A DNA stretch of 64,000 nt from an uncultured Collinsella sp. (GTDB taxonomy: Bacteria > Actinomycetota > Coriobacteriia > Coriobacteriales > Coriobacteriaceae), in contig CATYJU010000005.1 of the NCBI GenBank assembly GCA_958407995.1, forward strand, positions 12,428-76,427. The letters are read 5' to 3'. How positions within the stretch are numbered: the stretch's first letter is position 1; each line of letters starts with the position of its first letter. Shown one piece after another: positions 24,632-34,217 of this stretch. A model generated the notes under the pieces. That model did not search any database. It saw only the letters and a list, made by a program, of their open reading frames with translations, and was not told the DNA's origin. The position numbers and the translations under genes were made by a program.

Positions 24632-24675
24632 ACACCTAGGTTTACAGCTGTCTTGTCAGCTGTAAACCTAGGTGT
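24632..24675 (+). promoter_or_regulatory. Palindromic operator before the NAD operon (candidate NiaR site)
   Basis: A perfect 19-bp inverted repeat (24632-24650 and 24657-24675) around TCTTGT. Each arm contains CCTAGG and TACAGCTG, so the half-sites are themselves palindromic (ACAGCTGT twice). It ends about 40 nt before nadA. The last gene of this operon is the NAD repressor NiaR. The rest of 24425-24716 holds no gene. Confidence 0.65.
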
Positions 24676-24716
24676 CATACTAAAGCCCCAAGATTCGCCA
24701 AAAGAGAGGGGCCTTG

Positions 24717-25742
24717 ATGGCACAGAGCGCGAACATGGATGCGTCGGAGCTTGCACGCGATATCGCGGCCGGCCTAGCATCGGCAACGACGGCAACGGAG
24801 CGCGCGGCACTGGTGCCCGCAGAGCTCGTCGAGGCCATTCAGCAACTAAAAACCCAACGTGACGCGGTGATCCTGGCGCACTATTACGTGGCGCCCGAGG
24901 TGCAGGCTGTGGCTGATTACGTCGGCGATAGCTTCTACCTGGCAAAGCTCGCCAAAAGCCTGCCGCAGCAGACCATCGTGTTGTGCGGCGTGGAGTTTAT
25001 GGGCGAGAGCGCCAAGCTGCTCAATCCCACTAAGACCGTGCTGCTGCCCGAGCCGGGTGCGGACTGTCCCATGGCGCACATGGTCAAGCGCGAGACGGTC
25101 GACGCGGCGCGCGCCGACTACGGCGACGACCTGGCTGTCGTCTGCTACGTCAACTCCACGGTCGAGATCAAGAGCTGGAGCGACGTGTGCGTCACCAGCT
25201 CCAACGCCGTCAAGATCGTGTCCGAGCTGCCGCAGCAGCATATCCTGTTCATTCCCGACCAAAACCTGGGCCGCTTCGTAGCCGAGCAGGTGCCGCAAAA
25301 GCACGTCATCCTCAACAACGGCTACTGCCCGCGCCATCACATCATCACCGTCGAGCAGATCGTCGACGCGACGGAGGCCCACCCCGACGCGCTTGTGCTG
25401 GCGCATCCTGAGTGCAAGGCCGACGTCCTTGCCGAGGCCGACTACATCGGCTCCACCGCCGGCATCATCAAGTATGCCGAGGAGTCCGACGCGAGCGAGT
25501 TCATTATCGTGACGGTCCGCGGCGTGCTCTACGAGCTCGAGCGCCGCTGCCAGGGCACTGGCAAGAAGTTCTACTTTCCCGCGGTGCAGCCCACCTGCGT
25601 CAACATGGATCTCATCACGCTCGAAAAGCTCGTGCGCTGCCTGGAGACGGGCGAGGGCGAGGTGCAGATCGGCGTCTCGGACGAGGCGGCAGACCAGGCC
25701 AAGCTCACGCTCGACCGTATGCTCGAGTACGCAGCGCGCTAG
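24717..25742 (+). CDS. nadA: Quinolinate synthase
   Basis: 341 aa. NadA condenses iminoaspartate with dihydroxyacetone phosphate to quinolinate using a [4Fe-4S] cluster. The three expected cluster cysteines are visible in VLCGVEFMGES, NNGYCPRHH and VQPTCVNMD. AVILAHYYVAPEVQ and DYVGDSFYLAK are family signatures. The ATG at 24717 follows GAGAGGGGC; a TTG one codon earlier is possible. It is the first gene of nadA-nadB-nadC-niaR. Confidence 0.96.
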   Translation: MAQSANMDASELARDIAAGLASATTATERAALVPAELVEAIQQLKTQRDAVILAHYYVAPEVQAVADYVGDSFYLAKLAKSLPQQTIVLCGVEFMGESAKLLNPTKTVLLPEPGADCPMAHMVKRETVDAARADYGDDLAVVCYVNSTVEIKSWSDVCVTSSNAVKIVSELPQQHILFIPDQNLGRFVAEQVPQKHVILNNGYCPRHHIITVEQIVDATEAHPDALVLAHPECKADVLAEADYIGSTAGIIKYAEESDASEFIIVTVRGVLYELERRCQGTGKKFYFPAVQPTCVNMDLITLEKLVRCLETGEGEVQIGVSDEAADQAKLTLDRMLEYAAR

Positions 25743-25797
25743 AACAATGTTGCATGAGGGATGGTCCCTTATGCCACATTCAAGGGAGAGGATTCCT

Positions 25798-27174
25798 GTG
25801 GAAACCAAGCAATACCCCGATATGGAGTGCGACGTCGTCATTGCCGGCTGCGGCGTGGCGGGCCTGTACGCGGCGCTCAACCTGCCGATGAGCACGCGCG
25901 TGATCATGCTCTCCAAGGGCGCTGTCGACGAGTGCGATTCGATGCTCGCGCAGGGCGGCATCTGCGTGCTGCCCGAGGGCTCGGACTACGATGCCTTCTT
26001 TGAGGACACCATGCACGCCGGCCACTACGAGAACCGCCGCGAGAGCGTCGACATCATGATTCGCTCGAGCCGCTCGGTCATCAACGACCTGCTAGCGATG
26101 GGCGTGGATTTTGAGCGCAAGGCCGACGGCAGCCTCGACTTTACCCGCGAGGGCGCGCACAGCCGTCCGCGCATTGCCTTCCATGCCGACATTACGGGCA
26201 AGGAGATCACGACCAAACTGCTCCAGGCCGTTCGCAAGCTGGACAACGTGCAGATTTTGGAGCACGTGGCCATGACCGACATCCTGACGGGCGAGCGTGA
26301 CGGCGCCACGGTGTGCACCGGCGTCGTCGCCGTAGCCGTGGACGAGAACAACTCGGTTCGTCCCGCCGACGAGCTGGTAAATGCCGCCGAGGGCGCGCAT
26401 GCCGGCGAGCCGTTTAAGATCCATGCCCGCCACACGCTGTGGGCAACGGGCGGCATCGGCGGCGTATACGACCATTCGACCAACTACCCGCAGCTCACGG
26501 GCGATGCCTGCTACATTGCTCAGGAGCATGGCATTAAGATGGAGCACCTGGACTACGTGCAGATTCACCCCACGGGGCTGTTCTCGCCGCAGCCGGGCCG
26601 CACCTTCCTGATCAGCGAGAGCTGCCGCGGCGAGGGCGCGATTTTGCTTAACGCCGCCGGCGAGCGCTTTACCGATGAGCTCCAGCCGCGCGATGTGGTC
26701 GCCGCCGCTATTCGCGAGCAGATGAAGCAGGACGGCACCGAGCACGAGTGGCTGAGCTTTGCCCCCGTCGAGCGCGACGTGGTGAACGGGCACTTTGCCA
26801 ACATTCGCGCGCGCTGCCTGGAGGACGGCCGCGACATCTTGGACGAGCCCATTCCCGTTACGCCGACGCAGCACTACTTTATGGGCGGCGTGTGGGTCGA
26901 CAAGGACGGCCGCACCTCGATGCCCGAGCTCTACGCCGCGGGCGAGACGGCCTGCAACGGCGTTCACGGCAAGAATCGCCTGGCTTCCAACAGCCTGCTC
27001 GAGGCGCTGGTCTGGGGTCGTCGCGCCGCGTGGTGCATGCGCACCGGCGAGTCGCTCGCAGTGGAGCAGGCGGGCGATCCCGCGCTCGATGGCCGTCATC
27101 GCGCCCTGGGCGCCGACCCTCTGGCAATCGATGATTTGGCCCGTGCCGCCGGCACGCAGGCCGTGGAGGAGTAG
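25798..27174 (+). CDS. nadB: L-aspartate oxidase
   Basis: 458 aa. NadB oxidises L-aspartate to iminoaspartate, the substrate of NadA. The FAD-binding motif VIAGCGVAGLYAAL is near residue 15, and the flavin and substrate regions SMLAQGGI, HPTGLF, GGVWVD and GETACNGVHGKNRLASNSLLE are intact. It is shorter than E. coli NadB (about 540 aa) because the C-terminal helical domain is reduced. The GTG at 25798 is chosen for the ribosome site GGGAGAGG six to seven bases upstream; an ATG at 25747 would add 17 non-family residues. Confidence 0.93.
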   Translation: METKQYPDMECDVVIAGCGVAGLYAALNLPMSTRVIMLSKGAVDECDSMLAQGGICVLPEGSDYDAFFEDTMHAGHYENRRESVDIMIRSSRSVINDLLAMGVDFERKADGSLDFTREGAHSRPRIAFHADITGKEITTKLLQAVRKLDNVQILEHVAMTDILTGERDGATVCTGVVAVAVDENNSVRPADELVNAAEGAHAGEPFKIHARHTLWATGGIGGVYDHSTNYPQLTGDACYIAQEHGIKMEHLDYVQIHPTGLFSPQPGRTFLISESCRGEGAILLNAAGERFTDELQPRDVVAAAIREQMKQDGTEHEWLSFAPVERDVVNGHFANIRARCLEDGRDILDEPIPVTPTQHYFMGGVWVDKDGRTSMPELYAAGETACNGVHGKNRLASNSLLEALVWGRRAAWCMRTGESLAVEQAGDPALDGRHRALGADPLAIDDLARAAGTQAVEE

Positions 27175-27177
27175 ACC

Positions 27178-28038
27178 ATGAATCCCATTACCATGAAGCT
27201 CGTCGTCGATGATCTGATTCTGCAGGCCCTGCGCGAGGACATCACGTTTGAGGACGTGAGCACGGCGAGCGTGTGCCCCACGGCGCGTCCCGCCACGGTG
27301 GAGCTTATCGCCAAGGCCGACGGCATCATCGCCGGCTTGGATGTGTTTGCCCGCACCTTTGAGCTGCTGGATTCGCAGAGCTCGGTGCTGTTTGATGTCT
27401 CGGATGGCGACGAGGTGCATGCCGGCGATCACGTGGGCCAGGTGCGCGGCGACGCGCGCGTGTTGCTTTCGGGCGAGCGCGTGGCGCTCAACTACCTGCA
27501 GCGTATGAGCGGTATCGCCACCTACACGCACAACATGGCGGCGGCGCTCGAGGGTACCAAGACCGTGCTTGTCGACACGCGCAAGACCACGCCGGGCATG
27601 CGCGTCTTCGAGAAGGCCGCGGTCGAGATCGGTGGCGGCAGCAACCACCGTTACAACCTGTCGACGGCCGTCATGCTCAAGGACAACCACATCGATGCCG
27701 CCGGTGGCGTGACGCGTGCAATCGAGATGGCGCGCGCCCATGCATCGTTTACCACGACGGTCGAGATCGAGTGCGAGAACCTGGACATGGTGCGCGAGGC
27801 CGTGGAGGCCGGCGCCGACATCATCATGTTCGACAACATGACCCATGACGACATGGCCGCCGCGATTGAGCTTATCGCCGGCCGTGCCAAGACCGAGTGC
27901 TCGGGCAACGTGGACGCCAGCAATATCCGCGCGCTCGCCGACCTGGGCGTTGACTTTATTAGCTCGGGGGCGTTGACGCACTCCGCGCCGATTCTCGACC
28001 TCTCGCTTAAGCACCTGCGCCTGCTGGACGGTAAATAA
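27178..28038 (+). CDS. nadC: Nicotinate-nucleotide pyrophosphorylase (carboxylating)
   Basis: 286 aa. It converts quinolinate and PRPP to nicotinate mononucleotide. Family motifs: LREDITFEDVST near the N-terminus, LNYLQRMSGIAT, DTRKTTPGMR, GGGSNHRYNL, KDNHI, EIECEN and the C-terminal SSGALTHS. It begins three bases after nadB and its stop overlaps the niaR start (TAATG). Confidence 0.96.
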   Translation: MNPITMKLVVDDLILQALREDITFEDVSTASVCPTARPATVELIAKADGIIAGLDVFARTFELLDSQSSVLFDVSDGDEVHAGDHVGQVRGDARVLLSGERVALNYLQRMSGIATYTHNMAAALEGTKTVLVDTRKTTPGMRVFEKAAVEIGGGSNHRYNLSTAVMLKDNHIDAAGGVTRAIEMARAHASFTTTVEIECENLDMVREAVEAGADIIMFDNMTHDDMAAAIELIAGRAKTECSGNVDASNIRALADLGVDFISSGALTHSAPILDLSLKHLRLLDGK

Positions 28039-28583
28039 TGGACGCCCGTGAGCGTCGCCGTGCCATCATGGCCGTGCTCGAGGGAGCCAAGGGGCCCGTA
28101 TCGGGCAGCGCGCTTGCCCGCGAGGTGGGTGTGAGCCGCCAGATTGTCGTGCAAGACATCGCTCTGCTGCGCGCCGACGGGCACGATATCGTGGCGACCA
28201 ACCGTGGTTATGTGCTGCAGGAGGCCCCCAGCAGCCCCGCCGTGCCCACGCGCTTGGTCAAGGTTCGCCACAGCGTGGAGCAGGCAGGCGATGAGCTCAC
28301 GAGTATCGTCGACGCCGGCGGCGCCGTGCTCAACGTGATTGTCAATCACCGCGTGTACGGTAAGATTACGGCCGACCTGGACATCCGCAATCGTCGCGAT
28401 GTCGAGCGCTATCTGCGCGATATCGAGAGCGGCAAGAGCTTTCCGCTGCTAACGGTGACGAGCGGCTATCACTTCCATCGCATTGCCGCGGACGACGAGC
28501 AAACCCTCGACGAGATCGAGGCCATGCTCAAAGAGAAGGGCTATCTGGCAGACCTAATGCCCTACGAGGACGATTTGTCCTAG
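28038..28583 (+). CDS. niaR: NAD-biosynthesis repressor NiaR (HTH + 3H domain)
   Basis: 181 aa. An N-terminal biotin-repressor-type HTH (about 5-60: GPVSGSALAREVGVSRQIVVQDIALLRADG) is followed by the 3H domain, with its histidines in KVRHSVE, VNHRVYG and SGYHFHRI. NiaR (YrxA) represses NAD synthesis or niacin uptake genes with nicotinic acid as co-repressor. Being the last gene of the operon it probably represses implies autoregulation through the 24632-24675 palindrome (inference). Confidence 0.9.
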   Translation: MDARERRRAIMAVLEGAKGPVSGSALAREVGVSRQIVVQDIALLRADGHDIVATNRGYVLQEAPSSPAVPTRLVKVRHSVEQAGDELTSIVDAGGAVLNVIVNHRVYGKITADLDIRNRRDVERYLRDIESGKSFPLLTVTSGYHFHRIAADDEQTLDEIEAMLKEKGYLADLMPYEDDLS

Positions 28584-28618
28584 CCCGACACCGTCCCCAA
28601 TTAGCTGCCCACGAATGC

Positions 28619-28656
28619 AAAAGGAGGCCTCCGCGGCGATGCGGAGGCCTCCTTTT
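28619..28656. terminator. Bidirectional terminator between niaR and ferredoxin
   Basis: AAAGGAGGCCTCCGC and GCGGAGGCCTCCTTT around a 6-nt loop, with A- and T-runs on the two sides, serving convergent genes. Confidence 0.85.
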
Positions 28657-28695
28657 TGTGCACGGTGTACTTTTGAGTGTGCAGTGGGGGAGTTG

Positions 28696-28881
28696 TTACT
28701 CCTCGACGATCTCGGTGATCGCGCCAGCGGGGCAAGCGTCCTGGCAGGCGCCACAAGCGACGCAGGAGTCCTCGTCAGCGACGGTAGCGACGTCCTGGAG
28801 CTCCAGAACGCCAGCGGGGCAGGAGTCGACGCAAACGCCACAAGCGATGCACTCGTCGGCATCAATTACGGGATGAGCCAT
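28696..28881 (-). CDS. 2[4Fe-4S] ferredoxin
   Basis: 61 aa. Two CxxCxxCxxxCP motifs (CIACGVCVDSCPAG and CVACGACQDACPAG) bind two [4Fe-4S] clusters: a small cytoplasmic electron carrier of the clostridial type. The ATG at 28881 follows GAGAGGAAAC; the frame extends upstream without family similarity. Monocistronic. It could supply electrons to anaerobic oxidoreductases such as the large Fe-S protein at 46.6 kb, but no link is shown. Confidence 0.95.
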   Translation of the reverse strand: MAHPVIDADECIACGVCVDSCPAGVLELQDVATVADEDSCVACGACQDACPAGAITEIVEE

Positions 28882-29103
28882 GGTAGTTTCCTCTCTGTTG
28901 ACCGACGCTACAGGCGATGCGCGCCGGTTTGATTCGGGCAAAAACATACCACGGGAGCGACCGTTTGCAATACCCTCTGGCCGGCATCTTCATACCGTTC
29001 GCCGAGTATGCCAAGGTTTACTAAAAAACGCGCAGGTGGGGCCGTTGAGCTGCGCAAATGTTAGCTAAAGGTGACTTGAAATATTGAGCTATTGAGCGCG
29101 CCT

Positions 29104-29277
29104 GCGGAAAGGGCATCCCGTTATTTGGTCGAAAAACGGGTCGCAGTTTCCGGTTGGGCCCGCTAGCGGAAACTGCGACCCGGTATCAGCTCTCAAAACG
29201 GGATACGGTTTCCGGTTGAGCCTTCAGACGGAAACCGCGGCCCGGAATCCACGCTCAAAACGGGACGAGCTTTCCGC
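29104..29277. repeat. Branched palindromic structure upstream of dnaK
   Basis: An outer stem (GCGGAAAG and CCCGTT at 29104-29122 pair with AACGGG and CTTTCCGC at 29259-29277) encloses two hairpins. Hairpin 1 has perfect 16-bp arms (29137-29152, 29167-29182). Hairpin 2 has 16-bp arms with two mismatches (29199-29214, 29229-29244). All arms share a CGGG ... TTTCCG core. Confidence 0.7.
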
Positions 29278-29400
29278 AAGGCAGCCCCAGGCACCCTCGG
29301 ACCCAAGCCTCAGCCATCTCTACATAGATCTCGATAGATTTGCCTAGAACTCAAACAGCGCATCTACCTGCGCATTTAAGAACCTAAACTCTTGGCAATA

Positions 29401-29435
29401 AGAAATCTTATATGAATTGACTTAGATTTTGTATA
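29401..29435 (+). promoter_or_regulatory. Heat-shock promoter/operator motif shared with clpB
   Basis: The block AGAAATCTTATAT-GAATT-GACTTAGATTTTGTATA is nearly identical to 38266-38303 before clpB. The AATCT and AGATT ends form an inverted repeat around it. A likely HspR target, since hspR is in the dnaK operon. The sequence is not the classic HAIR consensus CTTGAGT-N7-ACTCAAG. Confidence 0.6.
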
Positions 29436-29538
29436 TTCCGGCCCATAAGGGGATACACTACATCCTGAAAGACAAGCCGAAACACCGCGCGGCAGACCGC
29501 CGAGTCGGTGCAAACGCACAAGAGAGAGGGAATTTCTA

Positions 29539-31431
<1,893 letters not shown>

Positions 31432-31433
31432 TC

Positions 31434-32276
31434 ATGTCCGCCCGTAAAGCTCGCACGGAGGCGGCCGCCGCTGGCGCCGCCCCCGTTGACTCTGAGGAGA
31501 AGGACGTGAAGATTCCCGTAGAGGCCGTCGACGATACCGAGGCCAACGAGGCCCCGGCCGCCGAGGCTGCCGAGAACCAGGTAGAGGATTCCAACAAGGA
31601 GGCGACGATGACCGAGGACGAGATGGTGGAAGCCGCTATCCGCGCCGGTGAGGAAGCCGCCGACAACGACTTTAAGCTCAAGTTCGAGCAGGCCCAGAAG
31701 GAGCTTGCCGACGTGCGCAATGAGCTCGATGCTGCGGCAGAGGCTCAGAAGGCCGCCGAGGACAAAGCAAAGGACGCCACCGAGCGTACCGCCCGTCTGC
31801 AGGCCGACTGGGAGAACTTCCGTCGCCGCACCGCCAATGAGCGTATCGCCGAGCGCGAGCGCGCGACCGAGAAGCTTGTCACCGCGCTGTTGCCGGTGAT
31901 CGACGATATCGAGCGCGCGATCGACCATGCCCGCAGTCAAGAGCTTTCCGACGACTTTAAGCGGTTCGTCGATGGCGTTGACGCGGTACATGCCAAGCTG
32001 CTCGATGTGTTTGCGCACGAGGGCGTTGAGCCCATCGACCCCAAGGGCGAGGCGTTCGATCCGCTCGAGCACCAGGCCGTGGGGCGTGTCGAGGACGCAT
32101 CGCAGTACGACGAGACCGTCAACGACGTGTACCAGAAGGGCTACCGCATGGCGGATCGCATCCTGCGTTCCGCGATGGTGACGGTGACCTACGGTGGCGA
32201 GAAGCGCCCCGCACCGGAGCCCGAAGCGGCGCCCGAGGATGCCGCGGCCGATACGGCCGAGAGCACCGAGGAGTAA
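31434..32276 (+). CDS. grpE: Nucleotide exchange factor GrpE
   Basis: 280 aa, longer than most GrpE because of a ~75-residue acidic, Ala/Glu-rich N-terminus and a Pro/Glu-rich tail. The central coiled coil (about 80-135) and the family signature around LLPVIDDIERAIDHA and VGRVEDASQYDETVNDVYQKGYRMADRILR are intact. It promotes ADP release from DnaK. A terminator-like hairpin follows it before dnaJ. Confidence 0.95.
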   Translation: MSARKARTEAAAAGAAPVDSEEKDVKIPVEAVDDTEANEAPAAEAAENQVEDSNKEATMTEDEMVEAAIRAGEEAADNDFKLKFEQAQKELADVRNELDAAAEAQKAAEDKAKDATERTARLQADWENFRRRTANERIAERERATEKLVTALLPVIDDIERAIDHARSQELSDDFKRFVDGVDAVHAKLLDVFAHEGVEPIDPKGEAFDPLEHQAVGRVEDASQYDETVNDVYQKGYRMADRILRSAMVTVTYGGEKRPAPEPEAAPEDAAADTAESTEE

Positions 32277-32281
32277 TTGAG

Positions 32282-32313
32282 AAGGGCCCCGGGGCAACAC
32301 CCGGGGCCCTTTC
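32282..32313 (+). terminator. Hairpin between grpE and dnaJ
   Basis: AAGGGCCCCGGG and CCCGGGGCCCTT around GCAACA, followed by TTTC. Probably a partial terminator that lowers dnaJ-hspR relative to dnaK-grpE. Confidence 0.75.
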
Positions 32314-32384
32314 TGGCCTAGTGCCATATGAAAGCATGAGCCGTCGTCAGCAGTGACGGCGGACGTAACAGGAGAGGAGCTACG

Positions 32385-33350
32385 ATGGCTGCAGGCAAAA
32401 CCTTCTATGACATCCTGGGCGTATCCAAGAGCGCCTCCGACAAAGAGATCAAGAGCGCGTTTCGCAAGCTCGCGCAAAAATATCACCCCGATGCCGGCGG
32501 CGACGAGGCCAAGTTTAAGGAGATCAGCGAGGCCTATGAGACGCTTTCGGACGAGAAGAAGCGCAAAGAGTACGACCAGATGCTCATGTTCGGCGGTATG
32601 CCGGGCGCGGGCGGCGCGTATGGCGGCGGCTACGGTGCCGGCGCGGGTGCCAGCGGCTGGGGCGACATCTTCGACAGCATCTTTAGCGGCAACGGCGCCT
32701 GGGGCAGTGATTGGGGCTCGGGCTTTGCCGGGGCTGCGGGCGCTGCCGGTGCCGGCGCTGGCCGCAGCCGTGCTCGCAAGGGCGGCGACCTGTCGCTGAC
32801 TGTCGACGTAACGGCCGAGGACGCGTTTCGCGGCGTGACGCACAAGGTTACCTACCGCATTCCCTCGACGGGCGAGCAGCAGACCATTACGGTCTCGGTG
32901 CCTGCGGGTGCGGTCGACGGAGGCAAGCTGCGTTACAAACGTCGCGGCGAGTACGGCGTTGCCGGAGGCGAGCGCGGCGACCTGGTCGTGACCACGCACG
33001 TGGAGGAGCATCCGCTGTTTAAGCGCAAGGGTGCCGACGTGACCATGGAGGTGCCGATCTCGGTCTACGAGGCGGCGCTCGGCTGCACGGTTGATGTGCC
33101 CACGCCCGGCGGCGCGACGGTTCGTCTGAAGGTGCCCGCTGGCACCCAGACGGGCAAGAAGTTCCGCTTTAAGGAAATGGGGGCGCCCGACGTTAAGCAC
33201 CGTGGCCGCACGGGTGCGCTGCTCGTCGAGATCAAGGTGCAGGTTCCCTCGAACCTGTCCGACGATGAGCGCGATGCCATGACCAAGCTGCGCGAGGCCG
33301 ACACGCGCGATTATCGCGAGAAGGTCAACCGTTACAAGGCGACGTTCTAG
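32385..33350 (+). CDS. dnaJ: DnaJ-type co-chaperone without zinc finger (CbpA-like)
   Basis: 321 aa. The J domain (1-70) contains the HPD motif in KYHPDAGGD. A Gly/Ala/Trp-rich linker (about 72-130) follows, then two C-terminal beta domains (VDVTAEDAFRGVTHKVTY; VPISVYEAALGCTVDVPTPGG). The four CxxCxGxG repeats of type A DnaJ are absent, so it is type B (CbpA/DnaJ2). It stimulates the DnaK ATPase. AGGAGAGG precedes the ATG. Confidence 0.93.
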   Translation: MAAGKTFYDILGVSKSASDKEIKSAFRKLAQKYHPDAGGDEAKFKEISEAYETLSDEKKRKEYDQMLMFGGMPGAGGAYGGGYGAGAGASGWGDIFDSIFSGNGAWGSDWGSGFAGAAGAAGAGAGRSRARKGGDLSLTVDVTAEDAFRGVTHKVTYRIPSTGEQQTITVSVPAGAVDGGKLRYKRRGEYGVAGGERGDLVVTTHVEEHPLFKRKGADVTMEVPISVYEAALGCTVDVPTPGGATVRLKVPAGTQTGKKFRFKEMGAPDVKHRGRTGALLVEIKVQVPSNLSDDERDAMTKLREADTRDYREKVNRYKATF

Positions 33351-33422
33351 GGCGGTCGTGGCGCACGCCCGCGCCCGCGGGCTTATGATGGACGATAACG
33401 AGACGGAAAGGGGTCAGGTAGC

Positions 33423-33839
33423 ATGGCCGAGGACAATAGGAACAAACCGCTGTACATGATCAGCGTGGCGGCCGAGCTGACCGGCATGCATCCGCAGACT
33501 CTGCGCGTCTACGAGTCCAAGGGCCTGGTGAACCCCCAGCGCTCGGGCGGCAACACGCGCCTGTATTCGCGTGCCGATATCGAGCGCCTGGAGCTCATCA
33601 ACCAACTGACCGACGAGGGCATCAACCTCGCCGGCGTGGTGCGCATCCTCGATATGAAGGAGCGTGCCGAGGAACGTGAGCGCGAGAACGAAAAGCTCCG
33701 CGCCCGCGTGCGCCAGCTCGAGGACGAGCTGCACGAGTACAAGATGCAGAAGAAGATCACCGCCCTGGCCCCGCGCGACGGCTCAGTCAACCCCGAGCAA
33801 GTCATGCGCAAGCTTTTGGGCGCCGGCGGGGATTTGTAG
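33423..33839 (+). CDS. hspR: MerR-family heat-shock repressor HspR
   Basis: 138 aa. The N-terminal MerR HTH (about 10-78: YMISVAAELTGMHPQTLRVYESKGLVNPQRS) is typical of HspR. A coiled coil (about 80-115, KERAEERERENEKLR) and a short C-terminus follow. In actinobacteria HspR represses dnaK, clpB and itself, with DnaK as co-repressor. AAAGGGGTCAGGT precedes the ATG. Its stop abuts hairpin I of element copy C. Confidence 0.93.
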   Translation: MAEDNRNKPLYMISVAAELTGMHPQTLRVYESKGLVNPQRSGGNTRLYSRADIERLELINQLTDEGINLAGVVRILDMKERAEERERENEKLRARVRQLEDELHEYKMQKKITALAPRDGSVNPEQVMRKLLGAGGDL

Positions 33840-33985
33840 TTACGCGGGTTTACCAACCCGCGTAACGGGCCGACGCTGCGCGCCGCCCAGGGCGACAATT
33901 TGTCATTCAAAAGGCAAGGCATGACCAGAAGGTCTATGCCTTGCCTTTTTCATGCCAACTTGTTCGCCCTGGACGTCGCTCGCTG
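33839..33985 (+). repeat. Structured composite element, copy C
   Basis: Hairpin I (33839-33867, GTTACGCGGGTT / AACCCGCGTAAC), then GACGCTGCGCGCCG, a closing helix (CCAGGGCGACAA with TTGTTCGCCCTGG) and hairpin III (AGGCAAGGCAT ... ATGCCTTGCCT) with the GACCAGAAGGTC core. Against copy A, C-G/A-T swaps in helix II and hairpin III keep pairing. Confidence 0.82.
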
Positions 33986-34217
33986 TCGTTGCCAAAACAT
34001 CGGCGTTGTTGTGGGTAGTCATTGGGGACGTTCTTAAATGACTAGTTGAAAGGGACGCTCTTGCGCCAAATCTGCCGGCCCACACTGGGCTCGTCCTTTG
34101 CTTTACTGAGATAAAGTGAACGCGCAGATTCGTAACCCGCTCGCAACCGTTCTATGGCACGATATTGAACGAATGTATGCTATGCGCCCGAGCCTTTCGG
34201 GCAGAGTGGGAGACAGT
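33986..34217. other. Tail of copy C and leader of the aconitase-like gene
   Basis: Holds the TAGTCATT ... AATGACTA unit (34016-34044) that ends the composite element and a GCCCGAGC/GGGC hairpin near 34188-34200. The hydratase frame is open upstream to 34116, but that part is not protein-like. Confidence 0.5.

Larger units (their letters stand above)
28882..29538. other. Long intergenic region upstream of dnaK
   Basis: 657 nt without a credible gene. It contains the branched palindromic structure at 29104-29277 and the heat-shock promoter motif at 29401-29435. The rest shows nothing recognisable. Confidence 0.6.

Noticed and set aside
34116..34217. Extended N-terminus of the aconitase-like protein
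   Set aside because: The extra 34 residues are not family-like and have no ribosome site; the ATG at 34218 has both.
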